DNA from: Aristaeella lactis
Lineage (GTDB): Bacteria > Bacillota > Clostridia > Christensenellales > Aristaeellaceae
DNA length: 64,000 nucleotides
NCBI RefSeq assembly: GCF_018118585.1
Contig: NZ_CP069421.1
Coordinates: 2,728,001 to 2,792,000, forward strand
Direction: 5' to 3'
Shown: positions 35,101 to 45,287 of the stretch, piece after piece
Layout of the letters: each line of letters begins with the position of its first letter
How positions within the stretch are numbered: the first letter of the stretch is position 1
Made by a program: the position numbers and the translations under genes
The notes under the pieces: model-generated
Databases searched by the model: none
What the model was told of the DNA's origin: nothing
What the model saw: only the letters and a program-made list of their open reading frames with translations

Positions 35101-38100
35101 TATGGATGGCGGGCATATTGAATATACTTTGGATCCGCCGGCAAATACAAAAGAAACAACATGGACATGGATAGATACGGGAGTTACACCGGATAAAGAA
35201 TCATTTTCTTTGAATGTAAGCGGGCTGAATGATGGGGCACATATCATATATATTCGTGGCAAGGATAAAAATAAAAATTATGGGGCGGCTAAGGGCGAAT
35301 ACATATATATCGACAAGAAAGCGCCTACAACACCGACAGTATCGTTTACTCCTGACACATGGACATCGCAGGCTAAAGGTGCGGTATCATGGAAAGGACT
35401 CAGTGATGAACTAAGTAATTTCCGTGTTGAATACCGCATAGATCAGGGAAGTTATATCAATCTGAACAAACCCAACGCGGGAGCGGGTACAGTTGATACA
35501 ATAGATCTGAAGAACCTTTCTGAGGGGACGCACACTATAAGCATTCGTGGTGTGGACAGTGTAGGAAATGCAGGTAAAGAAGGAACGGCAACAATATATA
35601 TTGACCGAAACGGGCCAACTCTTTCCAAGGATCTGACAGTTGAACCAGCAGACTGGACAAACCTAAACACAATAAAGATTCAGTGGTTCGGTGCTGCAGA
35701 CAAATACAGTGGACTAAACAAAATAGCCTACGCGGTAGACAATGGTGCATTTACAGATACTACTACATCTGTGAATGGACCAACGGATATTAGTGTCTCG
35801 GGCGTATCGGAAGGAGAACACCTTGCCAGGCTAAAGCTGACAGATAAAGCGGGTAATGCAAGGGCGTATTCCGCATGGTTTAAAATTGACCGATCCGCTC
35901 CGACCATCGGGAAAGTAAACGCCGATCCTGCAACCTGGACGGCACAAAAAGAACTGCAGCTGATATGGGAAAACGCGGCAGATCAATACAGCGGATTAAA
36001 TTCAATCAAATATACTGTGGATAAAGGACAAAAACTGGACGCCGCGCTGCTTGCAAGCGGATGGGTCAAAGTGAATGTTTCCGCGTTGACAGACGGAATC
36101 CATTCCCTGACGCTGTATGTAAAAGATAAAATAGGCTACGAGACGCAAAAAGAGGTTCCTATCTATATTGACCGTACTTCGCCGATTATCAGGGAATGGG
36201 GCATTACTCCGGATATCTGGAGCAATGACAAGGAAGGTACCCTGACCTGGAAAGGAGTGTCGGATGCAAAGAGCGGCCTGAATACTATTTCTTATCAGAT
36301 TGATACAAGGGATCCTATATCTGTCTCTTTGAAAGAAAGCGATTCCGCTTCAATGGATCTTTCAGCTTTGGCGGACGGAAAGCATACTGTTACTTTCCGC
36401 GTAACAGACAAGGCTGGTGTGACAGCGGAAGACAAAACTTCCCTTTGGATTGACAGAACTTCTCCCACTGTGGAAGTAACGACCGTCACTCCGGATGATT
36501 GGGCAGACACAGAGACTGTGAAGATCCTCTGGAATGGTGCTGCCGATGCCCATAGTGGCCTGGCATCTGTAGAGTACAGCCTCGATAATGGCCTTTCCTA
36601 TACTGCTCTTGATACAGCCCCAAATGGTGAAAGCGAGATTTCTGTATCCGAAATACCGGACGGGGAACAGAAACTGCTTTTGCGGTTTACTGATAACGCA
36701 CAGAATGCCAGCATTATTCCTCTGACTTACCGGATTGACCGGACAGTACCGGAAACAGAGATCCTTTACCCTGCAGAGGGAGATATTGTGACGGGCGTCC
36801 TGGATATCCAGGGCAGCGTGACAGACATTTCACTGAAGGATTGGGTGTTTACTGCCTGGGACGATTCCGGAAAAACGGTTCAGCTGCAGGGAAATGAGGA
36901 GAAACAGGCAGAACAATTAGGCTTGCTGGACACCAGTGTTTTCCCTGACGGTGCTGAAATTCACATGGAACTGACGGCGCATGATTCGGCAGGTCATGAA
37001 ACGGTGTCACAGGGTATCTGTATCAAAGCGGTCCATCAGGCGCAGCGGGTCTCCGCCGGTGTTGAAATCACATCACCGGAAAACAACGAGGTATTGTCTG
37101 CGGTTCAGACTTCCGGACAATATGAATTGCAGTACTCTGAAGAGGAAACGGAAGGCATTGCCATCCTGGACAGAAATGTACTCAGGAAGACAGATGGATT
37201 GAGCTTCCTGCTGTATCCCATTATTTATCCCGAAAATTCCATCCATACTGTTTCTGTTGTTTCCACAGACGCAGAAGGACAGTCCCATTATTCCCAGGGG
37301 TTCCAGAGTACCCTGGCCTTCAGTGATCTGCTGCAGAACGATGAAAAGATAGCCGATTCCAATAATGTGCAGTTTTCAGAAACCGGAGCTCTGGCTTTGG
37401 CAGACGGCGCGACCTTTACCTTAAAGACCATTTCCTTCCTGCGTGAGGCAGTGGCAGTACGGATACATTGCCTGTCAAACAGATCCTCTGTCATTTCCTG
37501 CGAATACAGTATTGATAACGGAGCAAACTGGCTTCCGCTGTATGGGGATAAAGACACGGTGCTCCCGTCTCCGAAAAAGTCCATACAGATCCGCTGCAAA
37601 ATGAATAATGCGGGTACTGTTCTGCAGGGCATGGATCTTACAGAGATCCATGAAGGGAATCCTGTTCGTTTCAGGAGCAATCTGCTCAAACCGGTCCACA
37701 CCTATTCTTTGTTGGTACCGGCACAGGGTTCGACAGCAGCGGTAGTTCCGGAGAACAACTGTGACGCTGAGTTTGCTTCTGTTGCGCTGTATGTTGACGG
37801 AGCGCAGCAGGATGACAGTCAGACGGTTCATCTGCTTCCTTATGAGGATGGAACAAAACATACGGTGGCTCAGGCCGGCGTGACGGAAGACGGTTCTTTT
37901 TATGGCGGTGGTGCTTCTTCCTTTGTGATCCTTCGAAGCGCTCCGGATGCAACGGACGCTTTTGAAACAGGGAAGATCGATCTGAAGAACGAGATCCATG
38001 CTCTTCGGGCAGAAGCATTGTGCATGGATGAAAACGGGACGCCTGCGGCACAGGGACAGTTTGAGTACTCTGTTGATGGGGATGAATGGAAGACGCTGGA

Positions 38101-41100
38101 TCTTTCGGAGTATTGTTTCCTGCAGGAAGCGACCCGTTCAGTGTACCTGCGTGCTGTACTCCCCAAAGGAATTGTTCTGAAGGGTATTCATGTCGAAGGC
38201 ATTAGTCTGAAGAACGCATCCATTATTTCAACACTGGTAAAACCGGCTGCCAATGTCCGTGTTTCCGACTATGGCAGCTATACCGGAGACCTGAAGAGAT
38301 ATGTTTTGTCCTGGACGGATCCGAATGAAAAGGATACAACCTGTGATAATACAGTATTCTATGATATTTACCGGGATAACGAGCTGATTGCGTCTGTCCG
38401 GCGGACTACTTTTACAGATACAGAATATATTGATAATGCTGTATATAAAGTTGCCATTCGTAAAGTGTATGAAGACCCTAAAGATGGCAAAGATAACATT
38501 CTGACAAGAGAATCTGAAGCAAAAACCGGGTCTGTTAGCAAAGTTAATCCACCGGTTGTTGTAACACCGACACCGATATATATCGCGGATGATCCAACTC
38601 CGCCGCCGTCCACCCCGAAACCGACTCCCCGTCCAACACCGGAGCCTGTAACAGTAACGGCGACGCCGATGGCGCTGCCGACATACGGCATTGAAAGTGT
38701 AACACCTGTGCCGGTTGAAATCCCTAAACTGATAGAATTTGAGGATCCGAGCCGGGTTTATGCCAACATGGAGTATGTGAGTTCGGGCGAGATTCCGGCA
38801 GTGGATTTTGCGCTGGATCAGAGCCTGCTTGGTCCTCATCGTTTCTGTTCGCTTGGCTTTGAACCGATCAACTTCAACACCGGCGATTTCTTTGTGGAAG
38901 CCCGGGATTTCGTGATCCCGGATATGGGCGGAACAGGACTTGATCTGATCCGTACCTACAACAGCCAGTCTCTGACTAAAGGTATACTTTTCGGTGATAA
39001 GTGGTCCTGCGAAGCAGAACAGACCCTGACAATGAATGATAACGGGGTTCTCTGCTGGAAACGCAGTGACGGCAGTGTTGTCCGCTTTATGAAGAAGGAA
39101 GACGGTCATTTCATTACGGATACAACAGAATATGAAGCGATCGCTGAGACTGAAGAAGGATACGTAATCCTGCTGGAAGACGGAACGGGATACGGATTCG
39201 ACAGAGAAGGCAGCCTGATCTGGACTAAGAAGAATGGCGGACGGCAGGAAATCAAATATGTCAGAAATGAAAATGGCCGCCTCGAAAAAGTCATTCTGCC
39301 TTCCGGTAGGGAACTGCGTGTGGAAACAAACGATCAGGGACAGATTGTGAAGATTTGGCTGACCAATACTTCCTTTGTGCGCTATTCCTATAAAGGGAAT
39401 ATGCTGACTGAAGTGACGGATGCAGAGGGTAACAAGACCCGTTATGAATATGATCCGGAAGGACAGATGACTGCCTGGTATGACGGTAACGGCGTATGCC
39501 AGGCCAAGAATACCTATGATGACCAGAATCGGGTCATTGCCCAGACAGATGCTAATGGCGGAGAATACCGGCTGGAATACGGAGAGGATTATACAACCGC
39601 TACAGATGCTGAAGGCAATTCCGTGACATATTTCCGGGATGAACAGCAGCGTACCAGCAAGATTGTTGATGCGCTGGGCGGAGTGACCTTATTTACCTAT
39701 GGTGAACAGGGAGAAATCATTTCCGAAACGGATCCCCTGGGCAACGTGACCATGTACAGCTATGACAGGCTGGGGAACAAGATCAGTTCAACCGATGCCC
39801 GGGGCGAAAGCGTATTCTTCATCTGGGACGGAGCACATCACCTGCTCAGCAGAACAGACCAGAACGGAAACACAACAAGCTATTCCTATGACAAAGCAGG
39901 CAATGTGCTTACTGAAACAGCACCGGATGGCGGCGTGACAAGTTATACCTATGACGATCATGGGCAGATGCTGTCCATTACGGACACTCTTGGAAACGCA
40001 ACGAACTATACATATAACAGCAGGGGATTGCTGGAAACAGTAACAGATCCGCTTGGGAATAAAACCAGTTATCAATATGATGAATACGGTTATCCGGCAT
40101 CCGAGACCAATGCTTTGGGCGAAACAACCCAGACAAAGTATGACACGAAAGGCAATCTGCTGAAGATTACCTATGCGGATCATACTTCTGTTTCGTATAC
40201 CTATGATGCCCTCGGCCGTAAAACGGCCATGACGGATCCGAAAGGAAATACCATCCGGTATCAGTATGATGGCCTTGGCCAGTTGATCCGGACCACGCTT
40301 CCGGATGGCAGCAGACAGGAAGCCTCTTACACGAAGAACGGCCAGACTGCATCTATAACGGATGCCCTTGGGAATGCTGCTTTCTTCACTTATGACGCCA
40401 ACGGGAACCGCCTGACAGCAACCGACGCGGATGGATATACAACCACCGACACCTATGACGCTGCCGGACATCTGCTGTCTGAAACCAACGCGCTTGGCGG
40501 AAAGACTGTCTATACCTATGACTCGGTTGGTTTGCCACTGGCAGTAACAGATCCTGTTGGCAGTACGCAAACCTTCGAGTATGATGGCTGCGGTAACATC
40601 CTGACAAGAATACTCCCCAATGGCGCGCAAATTACGGCGGAATATGACAGCATGAACCGTGTGATCCGGCAGGTCAACGCTATAGGCGGCGAAACCCGGA
40701 TTTCCTATGACCTGCTGGGCAGGATTACAGAGGTAACAGACCCGTTGGGTGCAAAGACGACCTATTCCTATGATGCCAACGGTAATCTTCTGACAGCCAC
40801 GGACACGCTCGGAAATACACTTTCTTATACCTATGACGCGCTGAACCGGGTTACGGAAGAAAAAGCACCTAACGGGGCAGTTACGAAGTATGAATATGAT
40901 GTGACCGGAAATCTGATCGCATCCATAGACGCGCTTGGCAATACAACAGCATACGAATATGATACAAACGGTAATCTGACAGCAGTCAGAGACGCTCTTG
41001 GTCAGGTGACCACCGTAAAGTATGACAAGATTGGGCAGGCTATATCAGCCAGGCAGAAAAATGGCGGCGTGCTTGCCACAACGTATGACAAAGCCGGACA

Positions 41101-44100
41101 GGTGGCGTCTGAAACAGATGCTAACGGAAACACTACAAAGTACAATTATAACAAGCGCGGCCTGATAACGGAGATTACGGATGCTCTGAACCAGAAAGCG
41201 AGCATTGAATACGACTCGCTTGGAAACATCTCCAGGATTGCTGCGCCTGACGGAGGGGTCACCCTCTATGAATACGATACCGCCGGACGGTTGGAGAAAA
41301 CCACGGACGCGGCAGGCTGTGAGACGGTTTATACATATAACGCTGCCGGACAGATTGCTTCCAGCGCCGTTAACGGTAATGCTGACACTTATGAGTACGA
41401 TGCCGCCGGAAATATTTCTGCAGTGATGGATGCGGAAGGCAGAACGGTTCGCTTCGTGTATGACCTTGCGGGCAATACTATAGAAGTGATCTATCCGGAC
41501 GGAAGCAAGGACACAACAGAATATGATGTCCTGGGCAGGATTCTCCGGCAGGTTTCTCGTACGGGCCTGATAACGGAATATGCTTATGACGAGCTTGGTA
41601 ATACAATAAGTGTTAAGCAGGGAGACAGAATCACCCGATATGAGTATGATCTGCTTTCCCGCCTGACAAAAACAATAGCTCCGGACGGATCTGAAACGAG
41701 CTATGAATACGATGCTATCGGCAATCTGATTACCTCAACTGATCCGCTTGGGAATAAAACCGAATATGCCTATACGCCTGAATCCCTGCTGGAGAAGGTT
41801 ACCTATGCCAACGGCGCACAGCAGTCACTCAGGTATGACCTTGCGGGCAATATGCTTTCCGAAACAGACGCGGAAGGTTATACAAAGAAATACCAGTATG
41901 ACAAAGTGAATCGCCTGACTGCTGTGACGGATGAACTGGGACACAGGACCAGCTATACCTATGACGCGGCGGATAACCTTGCGCAGGTAAAGGATGCCCT
42001 TGGGCGTATTACCAGCTATGTGTATGATAACCAGGGCAACCTGACCGAAGAAACGGATGCTCTCGGGAATACGGTGCGTTATATATACACACCGGAAGGC
42101 TGGACGGACAAGGTCATAAAGGCGGACGGAAAAGAAATAACCTTTACCTATGATAAGACTGGTAATCTTCTGGCACAGAAAGCCGGGGATGAATACACTG
42201 TTTCCACAGGCTATAACGTGATGGGACAGGTCAACCGGCTAAGCAGTCAGGAAGGAGATATCGTCTACCAGTATAATGAGCAGGGATATCTGGTTTCTGT
42301 GACGAATGTTAAGGGCGAAACAGTCAGGTATACCTACGATGCGTTTGGCAATAAAGAAACAATGATCCTTCCGGATGGACGGGAGATCCGCTATACCTAT
42401 GACGCCCTGAACCGGCTGACGAGTGTAAAGGAATTTGATGGTGAGGAAACCCGTTACAGTTATGATGCTATTGGCAGAAGGATAAAGACGGAAAACAGCA
42501 CCTTGACAACAGCATATGAATATGACAGTGTCGGCAATCTGATTCGTCAGCTGACCGAAGGCGACAGTAATGTATCCTTCAGCTACAGTCATAACAAAAA
42601 CGGATATATTACCAAAGAGATCCGGACAGAAAACGGTGAGGACACAGAAAGCAGCTATACGTATGATGCTCTGGGACAGCTGACCGCTTTCGTGCAGAGC
42701 ACAGGCTACGCAGAACGGTATACTTATGACGCTGCCGGTAATATGACGCAGAAGACTATCACACCGGAGAACAAAAAGGCACCAGTTACCCTGAAAATGA
42801 AATACAACAAGGGAAATCAGCTGACAGAAATGCTGAATGGCAGGGATCGTATCAGCTACAGCTATGATCCTAATGGCAGCATGGTACAGAAGGTGCTGAA
42901 CAGCCAGAAGTACGGAACACTGACGGATAGTTATACGTATGATGTGATGGATCAGCTGATCGGCTATACCGGTTATGATGGCTATACCCAGGCCTTCACC
43001 TATGACGCGGGTGGTATGCGCCTGAAGAAGCAGGAGAAGGGAAACGCGAAACGGTCTACTCTCGAAGAACTGCTTAGGGGTAACATTGAAGGATTACCGG
43101 AAATTGTTGAACCCGGGGCCGTGGAAGAAGACTATGAGTGGGCGACAACAGAGTATCTGTATGATATTACCGAAGGATACTATCAGGTGCTGCAGGAAAC
43201 AACCACCAAGGGAAATGAGGAAAGTACTTCCAACTATATCTATGGTCTGGAACGGATTGCAGGATATACCGCAGACACAAAGACCTCATATATTTATGAT
43301 GGCAGGGGCTCTGTATCACAGACGGTGATAACGCTCATGGCGGGAATCACAACCGATCCTGTACAAAGCAAGAATATCCAATCTTACAGGTACACACCTT
43401 TCGGAGAACAACAGCATACAAAGACAAGTGGATTTACGTATAACGCGGAAGCATATGACGCTGCTACGGGAATGCTGAATCTACGCGCACGGCAGTATGA
43501 GGCGACAATGAACCGGTTCAGTCAGAAAGATATTCTGAAGGGCAAGGTGACCAGTCCTTTGTCTTTGAACAGGTATGGGTATTGTGTGAATAGTCCGATA
43601 GTGTTTGTGGATATAGATGGAATGGAAAAAATAATAGTATCTGGCAATGTGGTCAATGAACCACCTAAAGATGGTGATAGAAAAATTGCTTTTGGGGATT
43701 ACAATTTTATATCATCTGCCTTACGCGATATTAGAGAGATAGTGCAAACAGAATCAAATGAAAAAATAGGGTGGCTTATTGCAGATGACGGTTGGATAGA
43801 AGATGTAGATAAACCTAATTTTGAGAAAGCAGCGAAAGACTTGGCTGGAAAACAAGTAACAATAACATACATAAAAACAGCTGATGAATGTAGTCAATAT
43901 ATTAACAAAGAAGGAAGAGAAAACGATGAAATAACAAGTATGAAAATATATAGCCACGGAACAGTAAATAATGATGGGACTATTGCACTTGGATATTCCA
44001 CTCATAATGATAAATTAAATATTACAAAAGAAACAGTAAGCTCATGGAATAAACAAGCATTTGCAAAAAACGCAGAAATATATATTCAAGCGTGTAATGC

Positions 44101-44626
44101 GGGTTCTCGACTTGAAAATAGTCTTGCACAATATATGGCTAATGCAATTGGAGTAGATGTATACGCATACGCTGGAAAATCAGAATATAGTTTTATTGAT
44201 TATCCCAAAGAGAAGAGAATATTGGTAGATGATAAAGGGACTGTATCTAAGGCGCCAATAGTTATAGAAGTGGACAAATTGCGTGAAGAAAATAAAGATA
44301 AAGGTTTTATTCCAACTGGTTCAATATGGGCACCAACTGCAGCTGATTTTAGTATAAAATCTATCGCCCAAGGTTTGTTCCAAGGCTTTCCGAGTCCAGC
44401 TCAAAGTTACGTTTTTAAAAAAGATAAAAAACCAACAAAAGTAGAATCTTTTCCGAATCTAGTAGTGCCAGAGGAAACACCACCTCCGTTGCTTAGCCTG
44501 CGCCCAACACCTACCCCCACTTTACAACCTGTGAAACAGTTGACTATACCCATGCCTTTAGCACAACCAACGCCTGGACCTATCACACAACCAACGCCTT
44601 ATCCAAGAAAACAAAAAGTCAAATAG
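32159..44626 (+). CDS. Giant secreted WapA-like RHS/YD-repeat protein with clan CD protease-like tip
   Basis: About 4155 residues. Order seen: signal peptide (1-28); acidic P/E/D/T linker (about 105-200); bacterial SH3 domain (about 204-266); Thr/Pro linker (about 300-440); beta domain and DNRLRE-like module (about 500-810); six Ig-like repeats of about 95 residues (about 947-1535, each with a Ser/Thr-W start and ending in Y/W-ID-R); further beta domains; a PT-rich joint (about 2135-2190); a DUF6531-like entry (NFNTGDFFVEARDFVIPDMGGTGLDLIRTYNS); dozens of YD repeats (about 2400-3630); the RHS core ending NRYGYCVNSPIVFVDIDGM (about 3740-3821). The last 330 residues are unlike the shell: the phrases MKIYSHG (His3933) and IYIQACNAG (Cys3979) fit the His-Gly/Ala-Cys dyad of clan CD cysteine peptidases, and the DNA there is AT-rich. 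The known WapA/RHS role is contact toxin delivery; that this tip is the toxin is inference. ATG chosen behind AGGAG; an in-frame GTG at 32150 is too close. Confidence 0.85.
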   Translation: MRIKRIVSFILSFLILFNVQAPAFTESEKTDDGPQLHTVTWALDPEYTLKALTPERTSMTEDGQVFTNTDGPARTEIQSAYHVNQTLVSVSMDGTGFSFAPIMHDDYYPDIDEDDPDEVDPEEPDNTEEPAETGEPEETPALDEPADEPADKPTDKPTEGPTETPADEPAEEPTDTPAEDPTEGPAEEPIDEPAEDTATLQTGYGKTEKEIEVYHRARDTEPVGKLPANVIVYIISQISRQWAYIVFDTPDGIVEGYVRANRLVNLDPEEEQNAVKEAKKQEDYREWHEHPLLRTSKYVITPGNTEEPSVSETPASQETPAPGNEPESDETPDPTETPSETPTTDETTDPEETEKPDETSTPDPTPTNTPDVTDTPVPETTDTPTPVPTDTPTPVPTDTPTPVPTDTPTPIPTDTPEPAPTESPAPDPTEVVSVTETPTENTDDSDNNTGRSLLDLFISSAAAEEIRPEEEKTRPTVITGQKIGGSRGVQKRMLKSAAPASSGFSAALYSGLFDEATDVRLSATTTGVKEDILVSRYTGNHVYSYKLNTEDLTASLSGNVVNLIDSDGNCLARIGAPNMTDAAGNYSTDIAVTLTGNGGSYTLTYVPNDEWMKSAVYPVTIDPTAQYYNNLASGIGDNYVNANNGARLYDFKSDDLYVGQKDGGDYTAFVCPSLRGFEDSARPEAVGFPLDEKVPILIESVIWYYYVENFGDANAKIRVNLATSSWNSKDVTYNTKPSVSADIYAESTEPLHKGWNWIDVTPLFSSWLNAWGQLPNYGFAVTISSSWAHIYSADRERSQRMNFSATYYTNVPAPSVSAKTGGDISSGTGWVELSWNPVEGAKNYLLGIWTGEDKRENINEYRYTYVGEDVYTYTTKGKKLWITEQEDKEKKYVIHWDGKGRELTTVPREGVSNMDYCFILVPANKYGQTTSSRAAATLAVSLPDRLGPTMPTSVKVDPKGYTNAKNVTVSWSGITDVPSPSMDGGHIEYTLDPPANTKETTWTWIDTGVTPDKESFSLNVSGLNDGAHIIYIRGKDKNKNYGAAKGEYIYIDKKAPTTPTVSFTPDTWTSQAKGAVSWKGLSDELSNFRVEYRIDQGSYINLNKPNAGAGTVDTIDLKNLSEGTHTISIRGVDSVGNAGKEGTATIYIDRNGPTLSKDLTVEPADWTNLNTIKIQWFGAADKYSGLNKIAYAVDNGAFTDTTTSVNGPTDISVSGVSEGEHLARLKLTDKAGNARAYSAWFKIDRSAPTIGKVNADPATWTAQKELQLIWENAADQYSGLNSIKYTVDKGQKLDAALLASGWVKVNVSALTDGIHSLTLYVKDKIGYETQKEVPIYIDRTSPIIREWGITPDIWSNDKEGTLTWKGVSDAKSGLNTISYQIDTRDPISVSLKESDSASMDLSALADGKHTVTFRVTDKAGVTAEDKTSLWIDRTSPTVEVTTVTPDDWADTETVKILWNGAADAHSGLASVEYSLDNGLSYTALDTAPNGESEISVSEIPDGEQKLLLRFTDNAQNASIIPLTYRIDRTVPETEILYPAEGDIVTGVLDIQGSVTDISLKDWVFTAWDDSGKTVQLQGNEEKQAEQLGLLDTSVFPDGAEIHMELTAHDSAGHETVSQGICIKAVHQAQRVSAGVEITSPENNEVLSAVQTSGQYELQYSEEETEGIAILDRNVLRKTDGLSFLLYPIIYPENSIHTVSVVSTDAEGQSHYSQGFQSTLAFSDLLQNDEKIADSNNVQFSETGALALADGATFTLKTISFLREAVAVRIHCLSNRSSVISCEYSIDNGANWLPLYGDKDTVLPSPKKSIQIRCKMNNAGTVLQGMDLTEIHEGNPVRFRSNLLKPVHTYSLLVPAQGSTAAVVPENNCDAEFASVALYVDGAQQDDSQTVHLLPYEDGTKHTVAQAGVTEDGSFYGGGASSFVILRSAPDATDAFETGKIDLKNEIHALRAEALCMDENGTPAAQGQFEYSVDGDEWKTLDLSEYCFLQEATRSVYLRAVLPKGIVLKGIHVEGISLKNASIISTLVKPAANVRVSDYGSYTGDLKRYVLSWTDPNEKDTTCDNTVFYDIYRDNELIASVRRTTFTDTEYIDNAVYKVAIRKVYEDPKDGKDNILTRESEAKTGSVSKVNPPVVVTPTPIYIADDPTPPPSTPKPTPRPTPEPVTVTATPMALPTYGIESVTPVPVEIPKLIEFEDPSRVYANMEYVSSGEIPAVDFALDQSLLGPHRFCSLGFEPINFNTGDFFVEARDFVIPDMGGTGLDLIRTYNSQSLTKGILFGDKWSCEAEQTLTMNDNGVLCWKRSDGSVVRFMKKEDGHFITDTTEYEAIAETEEGYVILLEDGTGYGFDREGSLIWTKKNGGRQEIKYVRNENGRLEKVILPSGRELRVETNDQGQIVKIWLTNTSFVRYSYKGNMLTEVTDAEGNKTRYEYDPEGQMTAWYDGNGVCQAKNTYDDQNRVIAQTDANGGEYRLEYGEDYTTATDAEGNSVTYFRDEQQRTSKIVDALGGVTLFTYGEQGEIISETDPLGNVTMYSYDRLGNKISSTDARGESVFFIWDGAHHLLSRTDQNGNTTSYSYDKAGNVLTETAPDGGVTSYTYDDHGQMLSITDTLGNATNYTYNSRGLLETVTDPLGNKTSYQYDEYGYPASETNALGETTQTKYDTKGNLLKITYADHTSVSYTYDALGRKTAMTDPKGNTIRYQYDGLGQLIRTTLPDGSRQEASYTKNGQTASITDALGNAAFFTYDANGNRLTATDADGYTTTDTYDAAGHLLSETNALGGKTVYTYDSVGLPLAVTDPVGSTQTFEYDGCGNILTRILPNGAQITAEYDSMNRVIRQVNAIGGETRISYDLLGRITEVTDPLGAKTTYSYDANGNLLTATDTLGNTLSYTYDALNRVTEEKAPNGAVTKYEYDVTGNLIASIDALGNTTAYEYDTNGNLTAVRDALGQVTTVKYDKIGQAISARQKNGGVLATTYDKAGQVASETDANGNTTKYNYNKRGLITEITDALNQKASIEYDSLGNISRIAAPDGGVTLYEYDTAGRLEKTTDAAGCETVYTYNAAGQIASSAVNGNADTYEYDAAGNISAVMDAEGRTVRFVYDLAGNTIEVIYPDGSKDTTEYDVLGRILRQVSRTGLITEYAYDELGNTISVKQGDRITRYEYDLLSRLTKTIAPDGSETSYEYDAIGNLITSTDPLGNKTEYAYTPESLLEKVTYANGAQQSLRYDLAGNMLSETDAEGYTKKYQYDKVNRLTAVTDELGHRTSYTYDAADNLAQVKDALGRITSYVYDNQGNLTEETDALGNTVRYIYTPEGWTDKVIKADGKEITFTYDKTGNLLAQKAGDEYTVSTGYNVMGQVNRLSSQEGDIVYQYNEQGYLVSVTNVKGETVRYTYDAFGNKETMILPDGREIRYTYDALNRLTSVKEFDGEETRYSYDAIGRRIKTENSTLTTAYEYDSVGNLIRQLTEGDSNVSFSYSHNKNGYITKEIRTENGEDTESSYTYDALGQLTAFVQSTGYAERYTYDAAGNMTQKTITPENKKAPVTLKMKYNKGNQLTEMLNGRDRISYSYDPNGSMVQKVLNSQKYGTLTDSYTYDVMDQLIGYTGYDGYTQAFTYDAGGMRLKKQEKGNAKRSTLEELLRGNIEGLPEIVEPGAVEEDYEWATTEYLYDITEGYYQVLQETTTKGNEESTSNYIYGLERIAGYTADTKTSYIYDGRGSVSQTVITLMAGITTDPVQSKNIQSYRYTPFGEQQHTKTSGFTYNAEAYDAATGMLNLRARQYEATMNRFSQKDILKGKVTSPLSLNRYGYCVNSPIVFVDIDGMEKIIVSGNVVNEPPKDGDRKIAFGDYNFISSALRDIREIVQTESNEKIGWLIADDGWIEDVDKPNFEKAAKDLAGKQVTITYIKTADECSQYINKEGRENDEITSMKIYSHGTVNNDGTIALGYSTHNDKLNITKETVSSWNKQAFAKNAEIYIQACNAGSRLENSLAQYMANAIGVDVYAYAGKSEYSFIDYPKEKRILVDDKGTVSKAPIVIEVDKLREENKDKGFIPTGSIWAPTAADFSIKSIAQGLFQGFPSPAQSYVFKKDKKPTKVESFPNLVVPEETPPPLLSLRPTPTPTLQPVKQLTIPMPLAQPTPGPITQPTPYPRKQKVK
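33299..33394 (+). repeat. Four tandem 24-bp units encoding TDTPTPVP
   Basis: Proline/threonine linker inside the RHS protein; the units differ mainly at third codon positions. Confidence 0.85.
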
Positions 44627-44698
44627 GAGACAATAAGATAGTCATAGTCCTTACATGAAAAAAAAAACTGTGGTAAAGATAAAAAGGGGTGGTAATAA

Positions 44699-45280
44699 AT
44701 GCATAAGAATAATGTGCAACCATTGCGATTATGTTTTCTATTCCTTTGGTTACAGTTTATCTTATCAATTATAGTATGGAATTATTATGTATATCTGCTA
44801 GATACGGGTTTTTATCAGTTTGAAGATTTATCATCTATCCAGGTGGTTAATCGAATGTTTTTCCTTCAGATTATAGGAAGAATTGCAGGCCCATTATTAT
44901 TTTATCGGTATATAAAGCATTTTCAAACATCAAAGGAAAAAGTATCTGTAAATCGCTTAAAAGCGTTTTCAGTTATTCTAATATGTATGGGTATAATAGA
45001 ATTCATAAAGTGGAAAATATATGGCATATCATCCGAAAACAGAATTCAACTTCTTTGCTCTTCAATATATCCGATGGCTTTTTTTGCAGCATATTGTTTC
45101 TTTACATCCGATAGAGATGGATTTTTAGTGAAAGTACTATGTATAGGGACAATTTGTACTGCGGTTATATGTATTTTACCAATACTTTCCTTTTCGTTTG
45201 ATTTTTACACTGAAAAAGTATATGTAGACTATAATATTAGTTTTATCATCTATCCAATTATATTGGTATTCTATGCATAA
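44699..45280 (+). CDS. Six-helix membrane protein, candidate immunity protein for the RHS tip
   Basis: 193 residues, not recognised. Hydrophobic segments at about 10-34, 46-68, 89-106, 116-133, 139-163 and 174-192 suggest six membrane helices and no large soluble domain. It begins 72 bases after the RHS stop, is AT-rich like the RHS tip, and has AAGGGGTGG before the ATG. In polymorphic toxin systems the gene right after the toxin tip usually encodes the immunity protein, and membrane immunity proteins are known for toxins acting at the membrane. For a protease toxin a cytoplasmic or exported inhibitor would be more usual, so this assignment is tentative. Confidence 0.5.
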   Translation: MHKNNVQPLRLCFLFLWLQFILSIIVWNYYVYLLDTGFYQFEDLSSIQVVNRMFFLQIIGRIAGPLLFYRYIKHFQTSKEKVSVNRLKAFSVILICMGIIEFIKWKIYGISSENRIQLLCSSIYPMAFFAAYCFFTSDRDGFLVKVLCIGTICTAVICILPILSFSFDFYTEKVYVDYNISFIIYPIILVFYA

Positions 45281-45287
45281 ACCAGCA

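Noticed and set aside
32159-44626. Rhs linked to type VI secretion
   Set aside because: No PAAR, VgrG or T6SS gene is present, and the protein has a signal peptide and a monoderm context, so a WapA-type route fits better.
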